Positions 34,908 through 43,454 of a stretch of 64,000 nucleotides of DNA are shown here, in pieces (the stretch's first letter is position 1; each line of letters begins with the position of its first letter). Source of the DNA: Aggregatilinea lenta (lineage in GTDB: Bacteria > Chloroflexota > Anaerolineae > Aggregatilineales > Aggregatilineaceae); NCBI RefSeq assembly GCF_003569045.1, contig NZ_BFCB01000003.1, forward strand, positions 682,001-746,000. The letters run 5' to 3'. Below the pieces are notes generated by a model. It searched no databases, was not told where the DNA came from, and saw only the letters and a program-made list of their open reading frames with translations. The position numbers and the translations under genes are program-made.

Positions 34908-36032
34908 TTATCCCTTGACGCCGCTGCTGCTAACGCTCTGCACGAACCACTTCTGGAACAGCAGGAAGATGATCAGCACGGGGATGGTGACCATTGCCGC
35001 GTAGCCCATGATGCTGCCCCAGCGGATCGGGGCCTGCGTCTGGAAGAAGTCCATGCCGACCATCAGCGGGCGGTAATCGGAGCTTCGCGTCGCCATCAGC
35101 GGCCACAGGTACGCGGCCCAAAACTGCAGGAACTTCAGGATGGCGACGGTAGCGAACACCGGACGCGACAGCGGGACCATCACCTGCCAGTAGATGCGGA
35201 AGGGACCCGCGCCGTCCACGTAGGCGGCCTCGTCGAAGTCTTTCGGGACGCCGATGAAGAACTGGTAGAACAGGAAGATCGAAAACGGCTCGGCGATGAA
35301 CGGCAGGATTTGGACGTGATAGGTGTTCAGCCACGTGCCGCCGTCGATCGTCTGCCGGATCATCATGGACGTCAGAATTTCCAGCGGTAGCGCGATGATC
35401 GCTGTGAAGATCGCCTGCAGCAGCCACGCTGCGGGCGCGGGCAGGCTGCCGCCCCCGACGTCGTCTACCCACCCGCCGGACGCGTTCCACACCGCGATCC
35501 ACAGCAGGACCGTCAGCATGCCCATCAGTGCGGTGATCACGAGGTTGAGCGCGGTGCCCATTTCGTTGACTTCCATCATCAGCGGCACGGCGATCGCTTC
35601 GAGCGGGATGATGATCAGCGAGACGATAATGCCCAGCATCAGCCCGCGCCCGACCCAGCGCAGCCGCGACAGCGTGAAGGCGGCCATGCTGTTGACGAAC
35701 AGCCCGGCGATGACCGTCACGAAGGTGATGAACACCGAGTTGAACGCCAGCCGCTCGAAGGGCACGCGCGCGAAGACGTCCTGAATGTTGGCCGTGGTCA
35801 GGGTGGACGGGTCCGGGAAGAAGGCGCGGAAGCTCGCCAGATCCGCGATGACGCGGTCGTTGGGCTTGAAGGCGGCCACGAGCATAAAGATAATCGGGAA
35901 CAGGAAGATGAAGCCCAGCGCGATCATGAATGCATATGCGAGCGCGCGGCGCACAAGCCTGATGGTGCGGGCGATGGTTTCGCGGCGCTGCGCGTCCGAG
36001 CGCTGTCGTTGGGAAAGCGTGCCAGTAGCCAT
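34908..36032 (-). CDS. Carbohydrate ABC transporter permease (MalG type)
   Basis: 374-aa CUT1-family permease. I place the start at 36032 because GAGGAGG precedes it and the protein then begins MATGTLSQRQR; the longer frame to 36179 runs into the upstream gene. Six membrane segments are expected. The EAA motif is 'DFDEAAYVDGAGPFRIYWQVMVPLSRP'. A longer than usual periplasmic loop (about residues 165-235) is present between segments. It partners the MalF-type permease 11 bases upstream. Confidence 0.93.
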   Translation of the reverse strand: MATGTLSQRQRSDAQRRETIARTIRLVRRALAYAFMIALGFIFLFPIIFMLVAAFKPNDRVIADLASFRAFFPDPSTLTTANIQDVFARVPFERLAFNSVFITFVTVIAGLFVNSMAAFTLSRLRWVGRGLMLGIIVSLIIIPLEAIAVPLMMEVNEMGTALNLVITALMGMLTVLLWIAVWNASGGWVDDVGGGSLPAPAAWLLQAIFTAIIALPLEILTSMMIRQTIDGGTWLNTYHVQILPFIAEPFSIFLFYQFFIGVPKDFDEAAYVDGAGPFRIYWQVMVPLSRPVFATVAILKFLQFWAAYLWPLMATRSSDYRPLMVGMDFFQTQAPIRWGSIMGYAAMVTIPVLIIFLLFQKWFVQSVSSSGVKG

Positions 36033-36043
36033 GACGTCCTCCT

Positions 36044-37162
36044 CTACTCTGCGGTGTCGGACCGGATCACGCCGCGCTGGATCAGCGAGATGATCAGCAC
36101 GATGCCCACGAAAACGATCGACACCGCCGAGGCGTAGCCGACCTCGCTTTGACCCCAGCCGCGCCGGATGGCATACCACACCATCGTCGCGGTGGACTGG
36201 TTCGGGCCGCCATCAGGCGTCATGACGTTCACCTGATCGAAGAGGCGGAAGGCCAAAATCGTGGTGGTCAGCACGACGAAGATCGTCGTGTTGCGCAGCA
36301 TGGGCAGTGTCACGAAGCGGAACTTCTGCCACGCGTTCGCGCCATCGATGCCGGACGCTTCGTACAGGTCTTCGGGAATGTCTTGCAGCCCGGCCAGGAA
36401 GATCACCATCTGGAAGCCGACGCCCTGCCAAATCGACATGACCATGATGGCGGGCATGGCCATGCTGGAGCTTTGCAGCCATTGGTACGGCCCCAGCTTG
36501 CCCCCACTGATAAAGTCGAGCATCTGGTTGATCAGACCGAACTGGGGGTTGTACAAAAAGAGCCACACGACCGCGATGATGACCATCGCCGTGGCGACCG
36601 GACTGAAATAAACGGTGCGGAAGACGTTGCGGTAAGGCAGCTTCTGGTTGATCAGCAGCGCCAGCAGCAGCGCCAGCCCGGTCTGGACCGGCACGACGAT
36701 CAGCGCGAAATAAAAGTTATTGAGCAGAGATTTCCAGAAAAGGGGATCTTTGGCGATGACGGCGTACTGGTTGCCGCCAATTGAAAACTGCCGGGCGATC
36801 TCGTAGTCGGCATACTGTCCAAGCCCGATCTCTTCCAGACCGCGCGCGCGCCAGCGGAAGATCAGCTCGCCGTCGTTGCTGCGATACCAGCCCGCCGTGG
36901 GCGCCTGTTCTGGCAGCGGATCGGGGATGTCCGGCAGGCGGATCACGTTCACACTGAGGATTTTATCGTAATTGGACCACCCGACGGCGGCGGCTTGCGC
37001 GCCGTCGAACCGCTGGTTCGTGCGGCTGAGGTCGATGCCACGGATGACCGGCCAGATCATGAACAGCCCCAACAGCAGAAAGGCCGGGCCACCCATGAGT
37101 ATGGCCATCCAGAAGTCGCGCCCTCGTTGTCCCCCGAAATGCTGTTGGTAAAACGCGTGCAT
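36044..37162 (-). CDS. Carbohydrate ABC transporter permease (MalF/UgpA type)
   Basis: 372-aa permease, start at 37162 with AGGAG 8 bases before the ATG. It has an N-terminal membrane segment at about 20-42, then an external loop of about 100 residues, then the conserved core with the EAA motif 'DIPEDLYEASGIDGANAWQKFRFVTLPM'. It forms the membrane channel with the MalG-type subunit. No cognate ATPase gene is in this operon; CUT1 importers often share one multi-purpose ATPase encoded elsewhere. Confidence 0.93.
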   Translation of the reverse strand: MHAFYQQHFGGQRGRDFWMAILMGGPAFLLLGLFMIWPVIRGIDLSRTNQRFDGAQAAAVGWSNYDKILSVNVIRLPDIPDPLPEQAPTAGWYRSNDGELIFRWRARGLEEIGLGQYADYEIARQFSIGGNQYAVIAKDPLFWKSLLNNFYFALIVVPVQTGLALLLALLINQKLPYRNVFRTVYFSPVATAMVIIAVVWLFLYNPQFGLINQMLDFISGGKLGPYQWLQSSSMAMPAIMVMSIWQGVGFQMVIFLAGLQDIPEDLYEASGIDGANAWQKFRFVTLPMLRNTTIFVVLTTTILAFRLFDQVNVMTPDGGPNQSTATMVWYAIRRGWGQSEVGYASAVSIVFVGIVLIISLIQRGVIRSDTAE

Positions 37163-37248
37163 CGGAGTCTCTCCTGAGAGATCGTCCGGGGAGAGTACTC
37201 TCCCCGGACACAAACGATGTTGCTGTATGGCTCAGGTTGCTATATGGA

Positions 37249-38514
37249 TTAGCTGCCCAGGTTCTCGATAGCCGAGTCGATGGTATCGACCGCGCCGTCG
37301 AGCGTGGACTGGACGTCCTCACCGCGTGCGATGGCATTGATCGCATCTTCCATTGCGGTGGAGATGGCGGGATAGACGGCGGTCTGCGCGCGCGGGATGG
37401 CGATGCCGTTTTCGAGCTGCTGCACGTAGATGTACAGGTCGCCGCCCTCGGCGTAGCGCTCGTCAGCGGCCAGCACCGACAGACGCGCCGGGACCGCACC
37501 GTTGGCTTCGGTCATTGCCACGATGTTGTCCGGCTCCATCAGGAAGTTGATGAACGCCGCCGCGCCTTCAGGGCTTTCGCACATGCTGGTGATGCCCCAG
37601 TTCCACGACCCCATGCCCGTCACCGCGCCGTTACCGAAGTCCGGCGAGGGGATCAGGACCAGATTGTCGCCCAGCGCTTCGCTGTAGCTCGGGTACATCC
37701 AGTGACCGACGTAGCTCAGCGGCACGCGGCCTTCCATGAAGTCGGCGCTCGGATCGACCGGGGTCGACGTGGCGTAGCCGCTGTTGAACAGGCCCTGGAA
37801 CCACTCGCCAAATGCGACTGCTTCCGGCCCGTTCAGGAAGCCTTCAGCCGTTTCGTACGTCTCGCGGTCGATGGTATCGCCGCCGAAGCTGCGGATCCAG
37901 GGGCCGAACGCGTAGGAGTACCATTCACCCGTATTGGTGAACTGGAAGTCGATCACGTAGCCGTCTTCCGGCACGACGCCCGCCAGGGCTTCGATCGCGG
38001 CGTTGAGTTCATCCAGCGTCCACGGATCATCGATGCCTTCGGGGATGCGCACGCCTGCTTCTTCGAGCATGGCGCGGTTGCCCCAGAACGCCAGACCGCT
38101 GTCGAACTGGCCCAGACTGTAGAGCTGGTCGTCCACGGTGCCCTGCGCGATGATCGAGGGCAGCACGTCGCCAACCATGTCGGCGTCCATCATGTCGCCG
38201 ATCGCAATCAGGTCGCCGGACGCAACGTAGGCGTAGATGTTCGGGCCGTCGAAGTCGAGCACGCACGGCAGGTCGCCCGCCAGCGCGGCGGCACGGACCT
38301 GATCGTTGTAGCTGCCTTCAGGCACTTCGAGCGGGACGATTTCGTAGTCGGCGCTTTCGGCGTTGAAGGCGTCGATCTGCGCAGCCAACGCGTCACGCTC
38401 GCTGCCCTGTCCAGAGTGGAACCACAGCGTCACTTCGGCTTTGTCTTGCGCCATCACGGTCACCGGGAGCACCAGCGCCGCGATCAGAAGGAAGACCAAA
38501 ATCTTAGCTTTCAT
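37249..38514 (-). CDS. Extracellular sugar-binding protein of the ABC importer
   Basis: 421-aa solute-binding protein (SBP family 1). Start at 38514, with GGAGGG just upstream. A Sec signal peptide of about 22 residues ends in 'VMA', with no lipobox Cys, so it is soluble or held by the signal. The mature part has the typical 'VTLWFHSGQGSERDALAAQIDAFNAE' opening and 'PLSYVGHWM' ligand-region sequence. It feeds the two permeases downstream. The ligand is unknown; the neighbouring glycosidase suggests a fructose- or arabinose-containing oligosaccharide. Confidence 0.92.
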   Translation of the reverse strand: MKAKILVFLLIAALVLPVTVMAQDKAEVTLWFHSGQGSERDALAAQIDAFNAESADYEIVPLEVPEGSYNDQVRAAALAGDLPCVLDFDGPNIYAYVASGDLIAIGDMMDADMVGDVLPSIIAQGTVDDQLYSLGQFDSGLAFWGNRAMLEEAGVRIPEGIDDPWTLDELNAAIEALAGVVPEDGYVIDFQFTNTGEWYSYAFGPWIRSFGGDTIDRETYETAEGFLNGPEAVAFGEWFQGLFNSGYATSTPVDPSADFMEGRVPLSYVGHWMYPSYSEALGDNLVLIPSPDFGNGAVTGMGSWNWGITSMCESPEGAAAFINFLMEPDNIVAMTEANGAVPARLSVLAADERYAEGGDLYIYVQQLENGIAIPRAQTAVYPAISTAMEDAINAIARGEDVQSTLDGAVDTIDSAIENLGS

Positions 38515-38592
38515 CCTTGTCCCTCCAGTATAGGATCTCAAAAGCAGTCGTCACTTGTAGTTTGAAGCCGGTGTTTCTACGCTCGATGGGGC

Positions 38593-38604
38593 ATCACCTC
38601 CTTT
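38593..38604 (-). promoter_or_regulatory. Full-length anti-SD complement away from any gene start
   Basis: On the minus strand AAAGGAGGTGAT is a full match to the 16S 3'-end complement. It lies 79 bases before the binding-protein start, which has its own closer ribosome site. The ATG that overlaps it is only two bases from the core and opens a 5-codon frame. Confidence 0.35.
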
Positions 38605-38642
38605 GCAGCGTGTCGCGTCCGGCGGCATTGAGCGAGTGTGAC

Positions 38643-40118
38643 TTACGGGTCGATTCGACGCACGGCGATCGTTTCCACCGCGCGCGCCTTTGGGTGTCCG
38701 GCGTAGAACGCGCCCACGCCCCCGCCCAGCGGCGGATCCGCCGGGTCGAAGGTGTGCGATATGCTCAGCCGGTCGTCGACGTAAATATCCACAAACGGAC
38801 CCCGGCACACGATACGCAGCCGGTGCGGGAAGTCCTCGGACCCGTTCAGGCGCGCCAGCGCCAGCGGATCGCCGAAGTAGGGGCGGCTGCCCTCCAGGCC
38901 GGGCGGAAAGCGCACACCGCTCATCATCAGCGTAAGGGTTGTCTCGCCTGCGCGCGCCGGGCTAAGCCACACGGCCAGACCGCCTGGCACACCGTCCGCC
39001 GTGCGCGCCATGCGGAAGCAGATTCCCGCGTAGGGCACAGTTACGGTCGCCTCGAAGATGCCGTCCTGCGCGTCGTCGGCCAGCAGCGCCAGCGGCACGT
39101 CCGGCCCCAGCGGGTCGCCGGCCTGCTGCGCGTCGCTCGTGAACGGTTCCAGGATCGGGGCGTAGCACAGGTTCAGTGTGCCGTCTGCGTCCGCTTCCAG
39201 AGTCTTGATCGCGCTGAGCGATCCCTGTGGCGGGTCTTGCGGGCGCGAGGGCAGCACGTGCTGGTAATAAAACAGCCGCCGTGCCGAGTCGTCAGGGTCG
39301 GGCACGCTGCGCCCGACGTAATTCTTCGCGCCAAACGGCAGGCTGGTGTTCAGCCGGTTGCTGCCAGCGGGTGTGTGATAGCCTGACAGCATCTCGTCCG
39401 AAATGACGTAAAACGATCCCGCCGCCTGGTAAGGGTCATCCACCGGGTACGGAATGCCGAAGTGATAGCTGGTGGTGTAGCTGATGTAGTGCCGGTCGCC
39501 CAGGCGGAAGTATTCCGGCACTTCCAGGCACACGTGCGCGTCGGAGACGTAGGCGGGGGGCAGCAGTGACCAATCGAGCAGATTCTCGCTGCGTGCTACG
39601 GCGATACAGCCGCCGCCTGTGTCGCCATGATTGGCCGCTCGTGCGCAGAGGGTGGCGTAATAGCAGTTGTCAGGCGCGTGGTAGAACACGTACGGATCGC
39701 GCCACGCGGTTTCGTAATTGATGGCCTGCGCCGGGTCGGTTTCGTACCACGGGCCGCCCGCTTCCAAAATCGGGCGGTCGCCCACTTTTTCCCAGTGCAC
39801 GAGGTCGTCGGAGACGGCCACGCCGATGCGCTGTATGCGGTCGATCATCGCGCCGTAGAACTGGTAGTAGCGGTCCTCGTGACGCACGATCATGCCGGTC
39901 ATCAGCGGTCCGGCGTCCCAGGCCGTGCCGTGACCCTGTGCCAGCACGGGCGGCAGCGTGTCCCAGTGCAGCCAGTCGTGGGTGGTGGCGTGGCCAATCG
40001 ACGTGCAGCCCACGTCACCCTCCCGGCCCTGAAGGTGGAACAGGTGAACCGTGTCGTCTTCCCGGTAGATCCATGTGTCCCATAGTCTCAATGTCGGATC
40101 GGGCGGTCGATACAGCAC
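38643..40118 (-). CDS. GH32/GH43-like glycoside hydrolase
   Basis: 491-aa glycosidase of the five-bladed-propeller clan (GH32/GH68/GH43/GH62). Candidate catalytic residues are all present in order: D14 in 'LRLWDTWIY' (nucleophile or base), R140-D141-P142 in 'WRDPYVF', and E199/E202 in 'CLEVPEYF' (acid). A C-terminal beta-sandwich (about 330-491) ends with 'VDIYVDDRLSISHTF', as in invertases and levanases. No signal peptide, so it acts on imported sugar. Start is a GTG at 40118. It heads the importer operon and lies just behind a LacI-type operator. Confidence 0.8.
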   Translation of the reverse strand: MLYRPPDPTLRLWDTWIYREDDTVHLFHLQGREGDVGCTSIGHATTHDWLHWDTLPPVLAQGHGTAWDAGPLMTGMIVRHEDRYYQFYGAMIDRIQRIGVAVSDDLVHWEKVGDRPILEAGGPWYETDPAQAINYETAWRDPYVFYHAPDNCYYATLCARAANHGDTGGGCIAVARSENLLDWSLLPPAYVSDAHVCLEVPEYFRLGDRHYISYTTSYHFGIPYPVDDPYQAAGSFYVISDEMLSGYHTPAGSNRLNTSLPFGAKNYVGRSVPDPDDSARRLFYYQHVLPSRPQDPPQGSLSAIKTLEADADGTLNLCYAPILEPFTSDAQQAGDPLGPDVPLALLADDAQDGIFEATVTVPYAGICFRMARTADGVPGGLAVWLSPARAGETTLTLMMSGVRFPPGLEGSRPYFGDPLALARLNGSEDFPHRLRIVCRGPFVDIYVDDRLSISHTFDPADPPLGGGVGAFYAGHPKARAVETIAVRRIDP

Positions 40119-40150
40119 AGTGTCTCTCTCATATTGGTTAATCGACAGGA

Positions 40151-40164
40151 TGGAACCGGTTCCA
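40151..40164. promoter_or_regulatory. LacI-family operator before the glycosidase/importer operon
   Basis: Perfect palindrome TGGAACCGGTTCCA, 33 bases upstream of the glycosidase start. It differs at one central position from the site at 41238 in front of the regulator. The central CG step is typical of LacI/GalR operators. Confidence 0.8.
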
Positions 40165-40193
40165 ACAGTCGATAAAATAACAGACGAAGTCGA

Positions 40194-41201
40194 TCACACG
40201 GTCGAACGATCGACGATTTCTAGCGGCATGGTCAGCGTCCAGCGATCCGCAGGCACGTACCCGGTGCGCAGCCAGTCGAGCATGAGCTGCGCGCTGAGCT
40301 GCCCGCTCTGGAACAGGTGCTGGCGTACGGTGGTGAGCTTGGCAAAGCCCGCCGCCTGGATATCGTCGAAGCCGATCACAGCCAGGTCTTCAGGGACGCG
40401 CAGGTCCAGGTCGGACGCGGCACCGAGCACGCCGAAGGCCAGCGTGTCGATGGCGGCGAAGATCGCCGTGGGCCGCTCCGGCTGGCTGAGGATCTCGCGC
40501 GCCGCCTGCCGGGCATGGTCTTCACCATGCAGACAGAAGCGGCACCAGTTCGGGTTGACGGGCAGCCCGGTAGCTTGCAGCCGGTCCTTGAACCCGTCGA
40601 AGCGGTCACGCGCACTGGTGAAGCCGAACGATTCTTCCTCCACCCGGTCGCCGATGAAGCCCAGGCGGGTATGCCCGTGCTTTAGCAGGTAGTCGGTCGC
40701 CATCTGGCCACCACGGAAGTTGTCGATCAGCAGGTGCGGGTAGCGCCGGACGTGCACCGTGTCGTCCACGACCACGATCGGCAGGTCGGGGTTGGCGTCG
40801 TAGGTTTCTTCTTCTGAGATGGGCAGCGCCAGGATGAACAGCCCGTCAACGCGGTTTTGCAGCACCAGCCCGGCCAAACGACGCCGGAGTTGTGCGGTCG
40901 AGCGGATGCTGTAGAGGGTCAGGTCATAGTCGGTTCCATCGAGCACATCCTGGATGCCGGACAGGCGCTCGACGAAGGAGGGGAACGTAAAGAAGGGACT
41001 GACGACGCCGATGGTGAACGTTTTGCCGCCCGAGAGCTGCCGCGCCGCGCTGTTGGGGCTGAAGTCCAGCTCGTCGATCGCGACCAGCACGCGCTGGCGG
41101 GTAATTTCGCGCACCTGATCGCTGCCGTTCAGCACGCGGGAGACTGTACCCACGCCGACACCGGCACGCTTGGCGACATCACGAATCGTTGGGGTCCGCA
41201 T
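40194..41201 (-). CDS. LacI/GalR-family transcriptional regulator
   Basis: 335-aa sugar-responsive repressor. The N-terminal helix-turn-helix is 'TIRDVAKRAGVGVGTVSRVLNG' (about 5-26), followed by the hinge and a periplasmic-binding-protein-like effector domain (about 62-330; 'GVVSPFFTFPSFVERL', 'VIGFDDIQAAGFAKL'). Palindromes at 40151 and 41238 indicate control of the downstream operon and of its own gene. The effector is presumably the imported sugar or its product. Confidence 0.95.
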   Translation of the reverse strand: MRTPTIRDVAKRAGVGVGTVSRVLNGSDQVREITRQRVLVAIDELDFSPNSAARQLSGGKTFTIGVVSPFFTFPSFVERLSGIQDVLDGTDYDLTLYSIRSTAQLRRRLAGLVLQNRVDGLFILALPISEEETYDANPDLPIVVVDDTVHVRRYPHLLIDNFRGGQMATDYLLKHGHTRLGFIGDRVEEESFGFTSARDRFDGFKDRLQATGLPVNPNWCRFCLHGEDHARQAAREILSQPERPTAIFAAIDTLAFGVLGAASDLDLRVPEDLAVIGFDDIQAAGFAKLTTVRQHLFQSGQLSAQLMLDWLRTGYVPADRWTLTMPLEIVDRSTV

Positions 41202-41237
41202 AAAAAATGTTCCAAACTCTGCACTGCTAAGTGTCTA

Positions 41238-41251
41238 TGGAAACGGTTCCA
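41238..41251. promoter_or_regulatory. LacI-family operator in front of the regulator gene
   Basis: TGGAAACGGTTCCA, 13 of 14 positions matching the palindrome at 40151. It lies about 12 bases downstream of the -10 box of the regulator's own promoter, so binding would block transcription start. Confidence 0.8.
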
Positions 41252-41262
41252 TTTGTACATCC

Positions 41263-41292
41263 ATTATAGTCAAGGATTTAGCACGCTGTCAA
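41263..41292 (-). promoter_or_regulatory. Sigma-70-type promoter of the LacI-family gene
   Basis: On the minus strand, TTGACA (41287-41292) and TATAAT (41263-41268), both perfect, are separated by 18 bases. Transcription would start at about 41256, just before the operator. Confidence 0.8.
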
Positions 41293-41370
41293 CCGACTGG
41301 CAATATCTGTGCAGGAATCCGGTTGCGCGCGGCCCGCCGGATTTGTACAAAGTGTGGTACTGCGCTCCTG

Positions 41371-41398
41371 TTTTTCTCCCGGATTCGGTGACTATAAT
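41371..41398 (+). promoter_or_regulatory. Candidate promoter of the alpha/beta hydrolase gene
   Basis: A perfect -10 box TATAAT at 41393-41398, 89 bases before the start codon. Only a T-rich run (41371-41376) stands at the -35 position, so the call rests on the -10 box. Confidence 0.45.
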
Positions 41399-41487
41399 GG
41401 AGTGATCCGCACACCTCCCCCTGCCGCTCTGCGGCAGGCATCGCCCCCACTTTTATTTTCTGCACGTATCAAAATCGAGGGTGTAAC

Positions 41488-42477
41488 ATGTTCCGCAAAT
41501 CGTTCGTGATCCTGCTGGCTTTACTCATGGTGGCCGGGGTCGCCTCGGCGCAAGATGGGCCGGACCTTCCGGCTGCGCCCGGCGAGCTGGTGGACATCGG
41601 CGGCTATTCACTGCACATTTACTGCGAGGGCGAGGGCGGCCCAACGGTGATCATTGACGCCGGGCTGGGCGACAGTTCACTGCGCGTCCGCGCGCTGCAA
41701 GACTCGATCGCGGAGTTCACGCAGGTCTGCGCCTACGACCGCGCCGGGTACGCCTGGAGCGATGCCGGTCCTGAGCCGCGCACCAGCCAACAGATCGTTG
41801 ACGAGCTGGCGCTGCTGCTGGACGGGGCCGGGCTGGAAGGGCCGTTCGTGTTGGTCGGGCACTCGTTCGGCGGCCTGAACGTGAATTTGTTCGCCAGCGA
41901 GCATCCCGATCTGGTGGCGGGCGTGGTACTGGTCGATTCGTCGCACCCGGACCAGATGAACCAGATGAGCGAGATTCCCGAAGTGACGGCGCTCGACGCG
42001 ATGGAAATGGACATGTACGCGGGGCTGGCCGAACAGGCCGAAGCGGGTGAGCTGGCGGTCGAGGACGTCGCGCCGATGATGCCGGCAGATCTGGCCGAGG
42101 ACCTGCAGGCAGACTGGGCTGCGCTGTTCATCCAGCCCAAGAACCTGGAAGCGCCGGTCGCGGAGTTCGATTCGCTGGACGAAAGTTTGGCGCAGGTGGC
42201 GGAGAGCGACGATCTGGGCGACATCCCGCTGATCGTCATCGCGCATGGCCTCAAGAACAGCGAGGTCATCCCCGCCGAAGTGCTGGACGCCTACGGCATC
42301 ACCGCCGAGGCGCTGGACACGTTCGATGAGATCTGGCGCGGGCTGCAGGAAGATCTGGCGACGCGCTCGACCGAGAGCCAGCTCATCGTCGCGGACGAAA
42401 GCACGCACTACGTCTACCTGATGCAGCCGGACATCGTGATCGATGCCGTGCAGGAGCTGGTGGACGCGGCCCAATAG
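41488..42477 (+). CDS. Secreted alpha/beta hydrolase
   Basis: 329-aa enzyme with a Sec signal peptide (residues 1-21, cleavage after 'ASA'). The nucleophile elbow is 'GHSFGG' with S126. The His of the triad is probably in 'DESTHYVYL' near residue 309. A cap region at about 160-230 is Asp/Glu/Met-rich. Proteins of this kind are esterases, lipases or dipeptidases; the substrate is open. It is a single-gene unit, divergent from the LacI regulator. Confidence 0.85.
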   Translation: MFRKSFVILLALLMVAGVASAQDGPDLPAAPGELVDIGGYSLHIYCEGEGGPTVIIDAGLGDSSLRVRALQDSIAEFTQVCAYDRAGYAWSDAGPEPRTSQQIVDELALLLDGAGLEGPFVLVGHSFGGLNVNLFASEHPDLVAGVVLVDSSHPDQMNQMSEIPEVTALDAMEMDMYAGLAEQAEAGELAVEDVAPMMPADLAEDLQADWAALFIQPKNLEAPVAEFDSLDESLAQVAESDDLGDIPLIVIAHGLKNSEVIPAEVLDAYGITAEALDTFDEIWRGLQEDLATRSTESQLIVADESTHYVYLMQPDIVIDAVQELVDAAQ

Positions 42478-42531
42478 CCGCGCACCTGCCTGAACGACCT
42501 TAGAGTGTGTCCGCAAACCCTCAACCCCCGG

Positions 42532-42556
42532 CCCCTTCTCACCGGGGGAGAAGGGG
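42532..42556. repeat. Dispersed hairpin repeat, family 2
   Basis: Stem CCCCTTCTC (42532-42540) with GAGAAGGGG (42548-42556), preceded by CCTCAACCCCCGG. It is the same style as the elements at 49644, 51463 and 59346. Sits after the hydrolase gene; no coding signal. Confidence 0.5.
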
Positions 42557-42637
42557 AGCCACTCTATTAACGCTCCGGGTCTTGAGGGATAGGGATCATA
42601 CCAAAAGCCCCTTTGCAGACACGCCCTTACACCGCAG

Positions 42638-42665
42638 CGCCCGCGCCGCCTTGACGCGGGCGTTT
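42638..42665. terminator. Terminator between convergent genes
   Basis: Stem CGCCCGCG (42638-42645) with CGCGGGCG (42655-42662), 9-base loop, then TTTG on the plus strand. It lies 160 bases past the hydrolase and 17 bases from the end of the isochorismatase-like gene. Confidence 0.55.
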
Positions 42666-42681
42666 GCGTGTCATATCCCCG

Positions 42682-43257
42682 CTATCCGGCGACGGTGGGC
42701 AGCGCCTCTTCGAGCGTTTGCATGATCGTCTCGGCGGGCATTACCTTGCCGTAAGCCTGGTTCAGCGCGGCCAGGAACGCCGTGTGCACGTCCGCCGCGA
42801 CGACGGTCCGCCCATCCAGCGTCAAGTCGCGTGTGGCGCAGGCATCTTGCGCCACCCAGCACTCGAAGCCGAAATCGACCGCCGCACGCGCCGCCGCATG
42901 GACGCACATGTGCGTCATCATGCCCGCGATCACCAGCCGTTCGATTCCCAGCGCGTGCAGGTGTTCCAGCAGCGGCGTCTCGCGGAAGCTGTTGGGGTAA
43001 TGCTTCACGATCACCGTCTCGCCGTCGAGCGGCTTCACCGAGGCGTGAATCTCCGCGCCCTCCGTACCCGGCAGAAAGAACGTCGCGCTGGGGCGGATGC
43101 CGATGTGCTGGATGTGCACCACGGGCAGGTCGTGCTGGCGGAAGAAGGCCAGCAGCCGCCCGGCGACCTCACCCGCCGCGTCGCTGGCGACCAACGCCAT
43201 CTTGCCGCCGGGGAAATAATCGTTCTGGATATCGACCAACAGCAGGGCGGTCTTCAT
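42682..43257 (-). CDS. Isochorismatase-family cysteine hydrolase
   Basis: 191-aa cytoplasmic hydrolase of the nicotinamidase/isochorismatase/N-carbamoylsarcosine amidase superfamily. The triad is visible as D9 ('LLLVDIQNDYF'), K85 ('VIVKHYPNSF') and C118 ('GMMTHMCVHAAARAA'). This family hydrolyses amides, carbamates or enol ethers. There is no nicotinamidase metal-site signature that I can point to, so the substrate stays open. Single gene with its own 5' region. Confidence 0.9.
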   Translation of the reverse strand: MKTALLLVDIQNDYFPGGKMALVASDAAGEVAGRLLAFFRQHDLPVVHIQHIGIRPSATFFLPGTEGAEIHASVKPLDGETVIVKHYPNSFRETPLLEHLHALGIERLVIAGMMTHMCVHAAARAAVDFGFECWVAQDACATRDLTLDGRTVVAADVHTAFLAALNQAYGKVMPAETIMQTLEEALPTVAG

Positions 43258-43454
43258 AGGGCTGCCTCCTCAGGAAATGGGACAGGCTGGCGGCACGCGC
43301 CGCGCGCAAACACATGCTGCAAAACAATACATCGGATTTCTGCGCCGTGAAAGCAGCATGTTTCGGTACTCTACTGGAACTGGCGTGAATTGACATTGGG
43401 TGTCAATCGACTGGTGCCAGATATCATGCTTTAGGGGGCGATCAGGGAGTGCGG

